Source: Idiomarina sp. A28L (GTDB taxonomy: Bacteria > Pseudomonadota > Gammaproteobacteria > Enterobacterales > Alteromonadaceae). Taken from it: DNA of 64,000 bases. Location: positions 330,144 to 394,143 of the forward strand of contig NZ_AFPO01000021.1 in NCBI RefSeq assembly GCF_000218785.1. Reading direction: 5' to 3'. This document shows positions 55,673-64,000 of the stretch, piece by piece. Below the pieces are notes generated by a model. That model ran no database searches. It saw only the letters and a list, made by a program, of their open reading frames with translations, and was not told the origin of the DNA. The position numbers were made by a program, and so were the translations under genes. Position 1 is the stretch's first letter. Every line of letters starts with the position of its first letter.

Positions 55673-58507
55673 ATGGATAAAATTGAAGTTCGCGGTGCTC
55701 GCACCCATAATCTGAAAAACATCAACCTGGAAATTCCGCGAGATAAGCTGGTGGTTATCACCGGGCTGTCCGGCTCAGGAAAATCATCATTAGCGTTTGA
55801 TACCTTGTATGCGGAAGGCCAACGCCGATATGTAGAATCGCTTTCTGCATATGCCCGCCAATTTTTAAGCCTGATGGAAAAGCCAGATGTTGATTCTATC
55901 GAAGGCCTTTCACCAGCAATTTCGATTGAGCAGAAATCAACATCGCATAACCCACGCTCTACTGTGGGTACTATTACTGAAATCTACGATTACCTGCGCC
56001 TTATGTTTGCGCGCATTGGCGAGCCTCGTTGCCCTGATCACAATGTAGCGCTTGCAGCCCAAACTGTATCGCAAATGGTTGACCAAGTTTTAGCGCTTCC
56101 CGAAGGCAGCAAAATTATGCTGTTAGCCCCAATTGTTCAGGGCCGCAAAGGCGAGCATCAAAAAACATTAGAAAACTTAGCCACCCAAGGCTATTTGCGA
56201 GCACGCGTTGATGGCAACGTTTGTGACCTCAGCGATCCTCCTAGTTTAGAGCTACACAAAAAGCACAATATTGAAGTGGTTATCGATCGGCTTAAAGTGC
56301 GCCCCGGTTTAGAACAACGCTTAGCTGAATCTTTTGAAACGGCACTCGATATGTCGGGCGGTACTGCCATAGTAGTGCCCATGGATGATGCGGATAAAAC
56401 GCCACCGGTTATTTTTTCTGCTAACTTCGCCTGCCCACATTGCGGCTATAGCATGCAGGAACTTGAACCGCGCTTGTTCTCGTTTAACAACCCGGCTGGT
56501 GCTTGTGGTTCTTGCGATGGTTTGGGTGTTGAGCAATATTTTGATGCCGATAAGTTAGTGGGTAACCCCGAACTGAGCCTAACTGGCGGTGCTATTCGTG
56601 GCTGGGATAAGCGTAATTTCTACTATTATCAAATGCTGCGTTCATTAGCGAAGCAATTTGAATTTGATTTAAACGTGCCGTTTCAAGATTTATCTGAAGA
56701 CATTCGCGAACTAGTTTTACAAGGTTCGGGTAGCACGGAAGTTAAGTTTAATTATGTAAACGATCGCGGCGATACCGTGGTTCGCAAGCACCCGTTTGAA
56801 GGCATCATTCCAAATCTGCAACGCCGTTATCGGGAAACTGATTCAGCAGCGGTACGTGACGATTTATCTAAGTATCTTACTACCAAACCCTGCCGCAGTT
56901 GTAAGGGCACTCGATTACGCCAAGAAGCGCGCAACGTGTTTGTGAACGATACTACTCTACCGGAAATTGTAGAGCTAGCCATTGGCGATGCCTTGCAGTT
57001 TTTCACAGATATCAAGCTCACCGGCCAGCGCGAAAAAATTGCTGAGAAGATATTAAAAGAGATTAATGATCGCTTACGCTTTCTAGTAAATGTTGGCTTA
57101 AATTACTTAAATCTATCTCGCAGCGCAGAAACCTTATCCGGTGGTGAGGCTCAGCGTATTCGTTTGGCCAGCCAAATTGGTGCGGGTTTAGTGGGCGTAA
57201 TGTATGTGCTCGATGAGCCTTCTATCGGTTTACATCAGCGCGATAACGAACGTTTGCTTACTACCCTTTGCCATTTGCGCGATTTAGGTAATTCAGTGCT
57301 TGTAGTTGAGCATGATGAAGATGCTATTCGGGCTGCCGATTATGTAATTGATATTGGCCCCGGCGCAGGGGTTCATGGTGGCGAAATTGTGGCTCAAGGC
57401 ACTTACGATGATATCGTTGCGAGTGAGGGCTCACTAACCGGTGATTACCTATCTGGCCGCAAGCGTATTGAAATTCCGAAGAAACGGAATAAGCCGGGTA
57501 AAGAATGGCTGGAACTGAAGGGCGCCCGCGGAAACAACTTAAAAAATGTTAATTTCAAACTCCCCATCGGTTTAATGACCTGTGTAACCGGCGTTTCTGG
57601 TTCTGGGAAATCAACCTTGGTGAACGACACCTTGTTCCCACTTGCGCATCGTGAACTCAACGGCGCCACTACAGGCACGATTGCCCCACACGATAGCGTG
57701 CATGGTTTAGAGCTCCTCGATAAAGTGGTGGATATTGATCAAAGCCCTATCGGCCGCACACCGCGCTCGAACCCGGCTACCTATACTGGAATTTTTACAC
57801 CGATTCGCGAGTTGTTCGCTGGTGTGCCCGAATCACGTTCGCGTGGTTATAAGCTAGGCCGCTTTAGTTTCAACGTGAAAGGTGGCCGCTGTGAAGCCTG
57901 CCAAGGCGATGGCGTTATTAAAGTTGAAATGCATTTCTTACCTGATGTGTATGTGCCTTGTGATGTGTGTAAAGGTAAGCGCTATAATCGCGAAACCTTA
58001 GAAATCCAATACAAAGGTAAAACCATTGATGAAGTGTTGGCTCTCACAGTAGAAGATGCGCGCGAGTTCTTCGATGCGATACCTGCGATTTCACGCAAGC
58101 TACAAACGCTGATGGACGTTGGCCTTTCCTATATTCGTTTGGGGCAAGCGGCTACCACGCTATCAGGCGGTGAAGCACAACGGGTTAAATTGGCGCGAGA
58201 ACTCAGTAAGCGCGATACCGGTAAAACGCTATACATTCTTGATGAGCCAACTACCGGCTTGCATTTCCATGATATTCAACAGTTACTCACTGTGTTACAT
58301 CGGCTTCGGGATCACGGCAACACTATTGTGATCATTGAGCACAATTTAGATGTTATTAAAACAGCCGATTGGATTGTAGATCTCGGCCCCGAAGGCGGTA
58401 GCGGTGGTGGTGAAATTCTCACTACCGGTACACCAGAGCAAATTTGTGAATCAGAAATTTCGCACACAGCGCGCTTTTTGAAGCCTCTGTTAGCGAAATC
58501 GGAGTAA
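55673..58507 (+). CDS. uvrA: UvrA, damage-recognition ATPase of nucleotide excision repair
   Basis: 944-residue ABC-type ATPase that finds DNA lesions with UvrB. The ATG at 55673 gives the standard [14 protein letters not shown] start and has AAAGGA upstream; in-frame codons back to 55487 are rejected. First Walker [10 protein letters not shown] is at 31-39, second GVSGSGKST near 640, two LSGGEAQR signatures, and two zinc-binding CxxC sets (CPHC/CGSC and CEAC/CDVC). No clear LexA box is visible upstream; GATAAT at 55633 may be its -10. Confidence 0.97.
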   Translation: MDKIEVRGARTHNLKNINLEIPRDKLVVITGLSGSGKSSLAFDTLYAEGQRRYVESLSAYARQFLSLMEKPDVDSIEGLSPAISIEQKSTSHNPRSTVGTITEIYDYLRLMFARIGEPRCPDHNVALAAQTVSQMVDQVLALPEGSKIMLLAPIVQGRKGEHQKTLENLATQGYLRARVDGNVCDLSDPPSLELHKKHNIEVVIDRLKVRPGLEQRLAESFETALDMSGGTAIVVPMDDADKTPPVIFSANFACPHCGYSMQELEPRLFSFNNPAGACGSCDGLGVEQYFDADKLVGNPELSLTGGAIRGWDKRNFYYYQMLRSLAKQFEFDLNVPFQDLSEDIRELVLQGSGSTEVKFNYVNDRGDTVVRKHPFEGIIPNLQRRYRETDSAAVRDDLSKYLTTKPCRSCKGTRLRQEARNVFVNDTTLPEIVELAIGDALQFFTDIKLTGQREKIAEKILKEINDRLRFLVNVGLNYLNLSRSAETLSGGEAQRIRLASQIGAGLVGVMYVLDEPSIGLHQRDNERLLTTLCHLRDLGNSVLVVEHDEDAIRAADYVIDIGPGAGVHGGEIVAQGTYDDIVASEGSLTGDYLSGRKRIEIPKKRNKPGKEWLELKGARGNNLKNVNFKLPIGLMTCVTGVSGSGKSTLVNDTLFPLAHRELNGATTGTIAPHDSVHGLELLDKVVDIDQSPIGRTPRSNPATYTGIFTPIRELFAGVPESRSRGYKLGRFSFNVKGGRCEACQGDGVIKVEMHFLPDVYVPCDVCKGKRYNRETLEIQYKGKTIDEVLALTVEDAREFFDAIPAISRKLQTLMDVGLSYIRLGQAATTLSGGEAQRVKLARELSKRDTGKTLYILDEPTTGLHFHDIQQLLTVLHRLRDHGNTIVIIEHNLDVIKTADWIVDLGPEGGSGGGEILTTGTPEQICESEISHTARFLKPLLAKSE

Positions 58508-58510
58508 TTT

Positions 58511-59452
58511 ATGGAAGGTACCCCGCAGCAACCCAAAAACTGTGCAAGCTTGCTTGAGCAGTTGGTAGCGGAAGCACGCAAAGCATCACCTGGCGGGCAA
58601 GTAGCGGATTATATTCCGGCGCTTGCCCAAGTTGATGCTGAGCATGTGGGTATTGCTGTGGTAGAGCTTGATGGCACGGTGCACACGGCTGGTGATGCTA
58701 ACATGCCATTCTCTATTCAAAGTATTTCTAAAATATTTGGCTTAGCACTTGCTATGGATCGCATGGACGACACCCTGTGGGAACGAGTGCGCATGGAGCC
58801 TTCAGGGCAAGCGTTTAACTCAATTGTGCAACTCGAGTGGGAACATGGCATTCCCCGTAATCCATTTATTAACGCGGGCGCTATTGTAGTGGCCGATGTG
58901 CTCACCAGCCGGTACTCATCTAGCAAAACTGCTTTCGTGCAATATGTGCGGCAGCTATGCGGCAACGAAACAATTCATGCTGATCACGACGTTTGGAATT
59001 CTGAAAAAGAGCATGGTAATCGAAATGCAGCACTAGCGTATTTGATGAAGAGCTTCGGTAACATTGATTCTAGTGTACCAGAAGTGCTTGATCACTATTT
59101 TTTCCAGTGCTCAATTGCCATGAGCTGCGTTGATTTGGCGCGTAGCTTAGGTTTTTTAGCAAATAAAGGAATTCAGCCTGGCACCGAGCAGCGGGTTTGC
59201 GATGCGCGATCTGCTCACCGTATTAATGCCCTGCTTTCCACTAGCGGCATGTACGATCAATCCGGTGAATTCGCCTTTACTGTTGGTTTGCCAGCTAAGA
59301 GTGGTGTAGGTGGAGGCATTATTGCGGTAGTGCCTGATTATGGCGTTATATGCGCGTGGAGCCCACCGCTAAATCGCTTTGGCAACCCAGCTCGTGCTGT
59401 TGAAATGATTACTCAATTTGCATTGCGCCTGGGGCTGTCTGTCTACCACTAG
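58511..59452 (+). CDS. glsA: Glutaminase GlsA
   Basis: Hydrolyses glutamine to glutamate and ammonia; beta-lactamase-like serine fold, 313 residues. The Ser71-x-x-Lys74 catalytic motif lies in FSIQSISKIF; NPFINAGAI, the NRNAALAYLM block and the GLPAKSGVGGG motif are further glutaminase hallmarks. It starts 3 bp after uvrA, so may be read from the uvrA transcript. Its last 44 bp overlap the end of the convergent minus-strand gene. Confidence 0.95.
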   Translation: MEGTPQQPKNCASLLEQLVAEARKASPGGQVADYIPALAQVDAEHVGIAVVELDGTVHTAGDANMPFSIQSISKIFGLALAMDRMDDTLWERVRMEPSGQAFNSIVQLEWEHGIPRNPFINAGAIVVADVLTSRYSSSKTAFVQYVRQLCGNETIHADHDVWNSEKEHGNRNAALAYLMKSFGNIDSSVPEVLDHYFFQCSIAMSCVDLARSLGFLANKGIQPGTEQRVCDARSAHRINALLSTSGMYDQSGEFAFTVGLPAKSGVGGGIIAVVPDYGVICAWSPPLNRFGNPARAVEMITQFALRLGLSVYH

Positions 59453-60242
59453 CATTTTGAGTTACCAGTGTTAATGAGTATCTTTTTAACTCAGCTAGAA
59501 CTTCAGGTTCGTTGATCACATCATGGATTAAGGCCATCAGTTCAGATTTCGAAACAGCACTTGTTTGGCTCATAATTATTTGCGTTGTATAGGTACCATC
59601 TGGTTCTGGTGCAGGGTAAAGGCCATTTACCAACTGCGGCTGCTCAACTCTTAGCCAGTTAACAAACTCATCAGTGAGAATAGCAAACTGAATGCGTTGA
59701 TTTCGCAACATGGTGAGCGCCGTTTGCTGAGAATCCGCCCGATACATCATAAAATCGCGCTCAGATTTACCAGCATCTACCTGATATTTTGTGAAGTTGT
59801 AATGATAACCAACAACCCCTCCAACCCTATCGTGTGGCAGCGGCTGCCAATATTCACTTTGTAGTGAGTATAAGCGATCAGAACCATAAATAATTGGCTG
59901 GGAGGCAACATAGTTCATTTGCGGTTTCCAACCCCACACTTCTGATTCAAAAAAGATAACATCACAACAGCCCTCTGGGCTAATTGCATCGTAGCGCTCT
60001 TGCGGGCGCACTTCGCGAATTAAAAACTCATAAGTATTTTGGCGTTGATTCAATACCGCAACGAGGTTGCCAAGAAAGTGCTTTGGCATGCGCGCGGAAT
60101 AGTAAGGCGGGAATTCATAAGCAGCTACATAAATAGCAATAGGTTCACTTTTCTGCGTTTGAGCTACAAAAGCTTCGTTCGCAGCCACAGAACCAGATAA
60201 AAAAGCAAAACTGAAAATGCACAACCATTGTTTCATTTGCAT
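59409..60242 (-). CDS. Periplasmic solute-binding-like protein (SBP type 3 fold)
   Basis: 277-residue exported protein: signal peptide about 1-21 (ending VAA), then a type 3 periplasmic binding fold starting IAIYVAAYEFPPYYSARMP, with the two-lobed pattern of amino-acid-binding proteins. No ABC permease or ATPase genes are nearby. Such orphan proteins can act as sensors or in other roles. It follows the AbgT-family gene, with a hairpin between. The 3' end overlaps glsA by 44 bp on the other strand. Ligand unknown. Confidence 0.75.
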   Translation of the reverse strand: MQMKQWLCIFSFAFLSGSVAANEAFVAQTQKSEPIAIYVAAYEFPPYYSARMPKHFLGNLVAVLNQRQNTYEFLIREVRPQERYDAISPEGCCDVIFFESEVWGWKPQMNYVASQPIIYGSDRLYSLQSEYWQPLPHDRVGGVVGYHYNFTKYQVDAGKSERDFMMYRADSQQTALTMLRNQRIQFAILTDEFVNWLRVEQPQLVNGLYPAPEPDGTYTTQIIMSQTSAVSKSELMALIHDVINEPEVLAELKRYSLTLVTQNASGRQTAPGAMQIE

Positions 60243-60259
60243 CTTTGCGTTCCTGTTTG

Positions 60260-60293
60260 AGCTGCGAAAGCATTAGATTATGCTCTCGCAGCT
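60260..60293 (-). other. Intergenic hairpin between the AbgT and solute-binding genes
   Basis: Arms AGCTGCGAAAGCAT and ATGCTCTCGCAGCT pair at 13 of 14 positions (the odd pair is a G-U wobble on the minus transcript) around a 6-base loop. No U-tract follows on the minus strand. It may lower read-through or protect the upstream mRNA end. Confidence 0.5.
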
Positions 60294-60310
60294 ACCTTTC
60301 ACCTATTCGT

Positions 60311-61918
60311 TTATTGCCCTATTGAGTAATAGGTTGCGGCTCCAGGGCCAACTGGAAGCCCAAAAGCGAATACCCAGATATAGAATAAGATTATCCAACC
60401 TACTAAGAATATCATCGAGTATGGCAACATGATTGAGATCAAGGTACCAATACCGATATCTTTTTTATAGCGTGCTGCTACCGCTAAAATCAAGCCGAAA
60501 TAACTCATCATCGGCGTAATGATATTAGTTACCGAATCACCAATACGGTAAGCCGCTTGAACTAGCTCTGGTGCAAACCCTATCAACATTAACATGGGTA
60601 CAAATATCGGCGCCGTTATTGCCCACTGTGCCGATGCGGAACCTAGCATTAGGTTCACAAATGCACACATCAGGATAAAGAATACGAACACCAATGGCCC
60701 AGTTAAGTTAATAGTTTCAAGGAAAGCAGCACCATTGATCGCTAGGATAGTTCCGAAGTTAGTCCACCCAAAAAATGCCACAAATTGGGCTGCAAAGAAT
60801 ACCAAAACAATATACAAGCCCATGCTACTCATGGTTTTCGACATCGCTTCAATCACATCACGATCGTTTTGCATGCTTTTGGTAACATAGCCATACACGA
60901 AACCAGGTATCGCAAAAGTTACAAAGATAAATACCACAATACCATTTAAGAACGGCGAGCGAGCTACGCCACCCGTTTCTTGGTTACGTAATACACCCCA
61001 CTCAGGAACAATGGTGATAGCGAGCAGAATAATCAACCCAAGGAAAGTTAAACCGGCAAAGGCTAAGCCGTGCTTTTCGGTGCGGCTTAGCTTTTCCATT
61101 TTTACCGAGCCATCATCGTCGTAATCCTCATCCATATCGCTTGGATTGTATTTGCCTAATTTAGGCTCAACAATTTTCTCGGTAACTATCGCACCGAGCG
61201 CCGCGATTAAGAATGTGCTTATGGCCATGAAGTAATAATTCATTTCCGGGCCAACAATATAATCTGGATCGATAAGCTGGGCAGCTTCAGTGGTGAAGCC
61301 AGCTAGTAAAGGATCAACTGTACCGATAAATAGGTTAGCACTATAACCGGCAGATACACCGGCAAATGCAGCTGCGAGGCCAGCTAACGGATGCCGGCCT
61401 AAAGAATGGAATATCATAGCGGCAAGTGGCACGAGAACCACATAGCCAAGTTCAGAGGCAGTATTTGAAATAACTCCGGCAAACACCACAACGATGGTAA
61501 CCATGCGCGGAGAAGCACCCATTACCATGCCACGCATCATTGCCGATAACATGCCTGAACGCTCAGCCACACCCACACCTAATATAGCTACAAGTACTAC
61601 ACCCAACGGCGGGAAGTTGGTAAAGTTAGTTACTAAATTAGATACTATCCAACGCACACCCTCACCACTCATGAGGCTGTTCACGGTAATCATTACACCT
61701 TCATTACCAGGGCGCGGATCTGCAGCACTTACGCCAAAAAACGCAGCGATACCACTAGCTACTACAATGAATACAGCAAAGAGCGCAAATAACGTAATTG
61801 GGTGCGGCAGTAAGTTACCGAGCCATTCAACCGTATCTAGAAAACGAGTAAACCAACCACGTTGTTCGCCATTGTTCGGGCTATTCTGCTTGTTCTGATT
61901 ATTTTGCGCAGCGGCCAT
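60311..61918 (-). CDS. AbgT-family transporter
   Basis: Polytopic inner-membrane protein of 535 residues with about ten or more hydrophobic segments. It matches the AbgT/YdaH/MtrF family (blocks include GVGVAERSGMLSAMM, ISNTASELGYVVLVPLAA and NLMLGSASAQWAITAPIFVPM). Family members import p-aminobenzoyl-glutamate or export sulfonamides and folate breakdown products. No abgA/abgB hydrolase genes are nearby. The N-terminus has an Asn/Gln-rich leader (about 1-18). It follows the PepSY pair by 11 bp. Confidence 0.9.
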   Translation of the reverse strand: MAAAQNNQNKQNSPNNGEQRGWFTRFLDTVEWLGNLLPHPITLFALFAVFIVVASGIAAFFGVSAADPRPGNEGVMITVNSLMSGEGVRWIVSNLVTNFTNFPPLGVVLVAILGVGVAERSGMLSAMMRGMVMGASPRMVTIVVVFAGVISNTASELGYVVLVPLAAMIFHSLGRHPLAGLAAAFAGVSAGYSANLFIGTVDPLLAGFTTEAAQLIDPDYIVGPEMNYYFMAISTFLIAALGAIVTEKIVEPKLGKYNPSDMDEDYDDDGSVKMEKLSRTEKHGLAFAGLTFLGLIILLAITIVPEWGVLRNQETGGVARSPFLNGIVVFIFVTFAIPGFVYGYVTKSMQNDRDVIEAMSKTMSSMGLYIVLVFFAAQFVAFFGWTNFGTILAINGAAFLETINLTGPLVFVFFILMCAFVNLMLGSASAQWAITAPIFVPMLMLIGFAPELVQAAYRIGDSVTNIITPMMSYFGLILAVAARYKKDIGIGTLISIMLPYSMIFLVGWIILFYIWVFAFGLPVGPGAATYYSIGQ

Positions 61919-61929
61919 GCCGTTCTCCT

Positions 61930-63024
61930 TTAATTCTTCGGTTCCACTTTTGGTGGATTATTATCTTCGTCAGGATCTTCTTTGCGTTCTTCTGTTGACT
62001 CTGATTCGCCCTGCACTGAAGTATTCTGCTCTGTTTTTTGTTGCTCTAGTTCTTGCTGCACTTGTTCTTGCGAAGCACTTTCTTGCAGCTCAGAATTTTT
62101 CGATTCTAGCGTTTTGGTTGTAGATTCATTCGAATCATTATCCGAAGCCATCATATTCGCTGGAATGCGCTTTGAGCGAAGGGCAGTATTGTACGGTAAA
62201 CTCGCTCTGGCAACAAATGCTCCCTGCCGCCATACCCTTACCAACATGATGATGCCTGTTAATACAAACCAAAGGCTAAACAAGCCTGCAGCAATAATCA
62301 GTAAATTGTTAAAGTTTCGGTTCCCACTGTAATCCATAAAGTGCAGCCGATACATCCAATCAGCTATTTTCCAAGGATCGTTACGATGCCCAAGCACTGT
62401 GCCACTTGCCTGATCAATATAAACGCGAGTATTGAGATTATCGGCGAATTCAACTTCGAAGCCTGGCCCTGCCCATCCGGGAAAATCAGCACTGCGATGA
62501 ATATCTTTTATGCCGTTAAACATACCGGAACCCGTATATGAGTTTACCGCCAATCGCTGAGCCATAATGGCCGAGGTTTGCCACCTGTGGCCTGTTTCGC
62601 CATCGAACCATGCAACGGCATTGCGATGAATATTCCGCGTACTAGGATGCGTTTCGTGCCCCAAATCCAATGAGGGTACATAATAGGCTTCAATATGAGG
62701 CCTATCATCAATAAGTTTTACTGAAACTGAACGCACATCACCAAGGCGTTCTAGCTGCATATCGGGCGTGATATAGCTCTCCATCACACTCAAAGGCTTT
62801 GCCGGTAACGTATGCATATATCGGCTTGCAGTGAGCGCCTCGCGGCCCTGCCAACTGAAATAGAAACCCGAAACTGTCCAAATAATGACTTGGATAAATA
62901 AAATCAATCCAGCTCTACGATGTAAACTGCTCAAAACAGAAATTGATAAGCTCTTTTGTAGCCAACTCTGTTGCGTGGAGTTTATATAGCCCTCAGAGCG
63001 AGCAAACGGGCTTAATCTCCCCAT
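61930..63024 (-). CDS. PepSY-domain membrane protein with charged C-terminal tail
   Basis: 364 residues from the ATG at 63024, which has GGAGG five bases upstream; a codon at 63036 lacks one. A membrane helix (about 38-60) is followed by a periplasmic PepSY-like region and a second helix (about 242-268). The motif LHFMDYSGNRN before helix 2 matches one in the upstream partner. The last 70 or so residues are Glu/Gln/Ser/Asn-rich and probably disordered. PepSY-associated membrane proteins are often linked to metal or siderophore reduction; no such function is shown here. It overlaps the upstream gene by 13 bp. Confidence 0.75.
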   Translation of the reverse strand: MGRLSPFARSEGYINSTQQSWLQKSLSISVLSSLHRRAGLILFIQVIIWTVSGFYFSWQGREALTASRYMHTLPAKPLSVMESYITPDMQLERLGDVRSVSVKLIDDRPHIEAYYVPSLDLGHETHPSTRNIHRNAVAWFDGETGHRWQTSAIMAQRLAVNSYTGSGMFNGIKDIHRSADFPGWAGPGFEVEFADNLNTRVYIDQASGTVLGHRNDPWKIADWMYRLHFMDYSGNRNFNNLLIIAAGLFSLWFVLTGIIMLVRVWRQGAFVARASLPYNTALRSKRIPANMMASDNDSNESTTKTLESKNSELQESASQEQVQQELEQQKTEQNTSVQGESESTEERKEDPDEDNNPPKVEPKN

Positions 63025-63749
63025 ATGCGCCTCCATGGTCTAGAAAGTAACTTCTGGGTTAGCAAAGCGGTTCCGGACAACGCAATTAGAAGCGTCATAA
63101 TTGAGAAAAACTTTATCCAAGGTGTGGTGATATCGGACCGGTTCTCATAATCCATGATGTGCATCATCCACATGAAATCGAATACCCGCCAAGCATTGTG
63201 CCGCTTAGTTAGAAGATCTCCGGTGTCTTTAGCCAAATAAAAGGTTGTTGCACGGCGATCAGAAAATTCCACTCGCCAGGCAGGTAAATGCGTTGGGCTA
63301 AGTTCAGAGGGGGCTTGGTCGGTGAGTAATTCAACTGATTTTATTTCTGATCGCGAATCACCGTTTGGTGCATTGTAAGAGCGTATTGCTAGTTCACGAA
63401 TATCATCTTCGCTAATGGAAATATCGGTAAAATCACTAGGATTAACTAGCCGCTTACCGGCACTCTCGCTTACTACAAAAATATGTTGGTACGCACCATT
63501 AATATATCGATTCACTAAGCGAGCTTCAGTTACTTGCGGAAGCGTTCGAGATAGCTCAGGAATTTTATCTAAAAGTTCGAAATTAGAAATTCGCTGATCG
63601 GCCTGCCGAACTAAATGATCACCATGAATATAGGGCAATTGTAAAACAACCATAAAGGCACCGGAAATGCTCCAGATTATTAACTGGATACCGAACAGCA
63701 ACGTTAACCACCGATGAATTTTACGATTTTTTAGTGCTTTAAAGCGCAT
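63012..63749 (-). CDS. PepSY-domain membrane protein
   Basis: 245-residue protein: N-terminal RKIHRWLTLLFG, a membrane helix (about 13-35), a periplasmic PepSY-like region (about 45-195), and a C-terminal helix (about 210-232). The motif MHIMDYENRSD before the last helix parallels the downstream PepSY protein, so the two look like paralogues or two halves of one four-helix unit. No clear ribosome site precedes its ATG. It is the first gene of a likely four-gene run with the AbgT and solute-binding genes. Confidence 0.75.
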   Translation of the reverse strand: MRFKALKNRKIHRWLTLLFGIQLIIWSISGAFMVVLQLPYIHGDHLVRQADQRISNFELLDKIPELSRTLPQVTEARLVNRYINGAYQHIFVVSESAGKRLVNPSDFTDISISEDDIRELAIRSYNAPNGDSRSEIKSVELLTDQAPSELSPTHLPAWRVEFSDRRATTFYLAKDTGDLLTKRHNAWRVFDFMWMMHIMDYENRSDITTPWIKFFSIMTLLIALSGTALLTQKLLSRPWRRIWGD

Positions 63750-63860
63750 ATTAGATTTGTTTTTTTAATGGTATGCGGAGGGCTCTTTTTACCACGAAGG
63801 CGATGTAAATGGTAGTGCAGCCGTGTTATGCGGATATTTGTTAAGCTAATCGCTAGCTGC

Positions 63861-63874
63861 AACCTGTAAAGGTT
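63861..63874. promoter_or_regulatory. Small inverted repeat upstream of the PepSY operon
   Basis: AACCT-GTAA-AGGTT, a perfect 5-bp-arm inverted repeat about 110 bp before the first PepSY gene. It could be an operator or chance; nothing else in 63750-63930 was recognised. Confidence 0.25.
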
Positions 63875-63930
63875 ACTTAGCGCTGCATAGAGAGAATGTA
63901 AAAAACGCATACAAGGTTTAGGCAATAAAA

Positions 63931-63956
63931 AAGGCGCCCTAAGGCGCCTTCTTGTC
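63931..63956 (-). terminator. Terminator of the gene entering from the right edge
   Basis: Perfect 8-bp arms AAGGCGCC and GGCGCCTT with loop CTAA. On the minus strand the stem is followed by TTTTTTATTG, so it ends a minus-strand transcript coming from beyond 64000. Confidence 0.85.
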
Positions 63957-63972
63957 GAAGTGTTATCTAAAA

Positions 63973-64000
63973 TTAATCAAGAATCTTAGATACAACACCA
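63973..64000 (-). CDS. 3' end of an unidentified minus-strand gene
   Basis: An in-frame tail reading GVVSKILD then TAA (stop at 63973-63975), 17 bp before the terminator above. Only nine codons are in the window, too few to identify the product. The terminator placement is the main support. Confidence 0.45.

Overview
This window looks like chromosomal DNA from a marine-type gammaproteobacterium. The best fit is the Alteromonadales/Vibrio side of the class, because the MSHA pilus locus sits beside mreBCD, degQ-degS lies next to murA and the mla genes, and the kdsD-lpt-rpoN-ptsN-rapZ run is intact. The species cannot be fixed from the sequence alone. Coding density is high, base composition is moderate and even by eye, and no insertion sequences, phage genes, CRISPR arrays, tRNAs or rRNAs were recognised.

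Left third (1-26.7 kb) is envelope housekeeping. A DegQ protease missing its 5' end and DegS converge on a minus-strand tetR-mlaF-mlaE-mlaD-mlaB-ibaG-murA operon, which lacks mlaC. Divergent from it runs kdsD-kdsC-lptC-lptA-lptB-rpoN-hpf-ptsN-rapZ-ptsO (Kdo synthesis, LPS export, sigma-54, nitrogen PTS). It ends at a perfect 40-bp palindromic terminator. Next come pmbA, darP, and a tightly overlapped minus-strand run: mreB-mreC-mreD-maf-rng-yhdP-nitrilase-tldD.

Middle (26.9-45.4 kb) is an MSHA type IV pilus locus, but rearranged. The biogenesis genes mshI1-I2-J-K-L-M-N-E-G-F and pilins mshB, mshA are on the minus strand. mshD-O-P-Q is on the plus strand, flipped relative to mshC and mshA. A gene for an exported metallo-beta-lactamase-fold hydrolase sits between mshQ and mshA. 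A good sigma-70-like promoter (TTGTCA, 17 bp, TATTAT) lies upstream of mshI1, which starts at TTG.

Right third (45.5-64 kb) holds nucleotide metabolism (pyrC, tdk, an adenosine deaminase), the MacAB efflux pump, an aldehyde dehydrogenase, the ssb / MFS / uvrA block, glutaminase glsA, a periplasmic solute-binding-like protein, an AbgT-family transporter and two PepSY membrane proteins. The most interesting non-coding element is a long hairpin with a T6 tail that abuts the pyrC start codon and buries its ribosome binding site. No wholly new system is evident. The best leads are the pyrC hairpin, the rearranged MSHA locus with its embedded hydrolase, the mlaC-less tetR-mla operon, and the PepSY/AbgT/solute-binding cluster.
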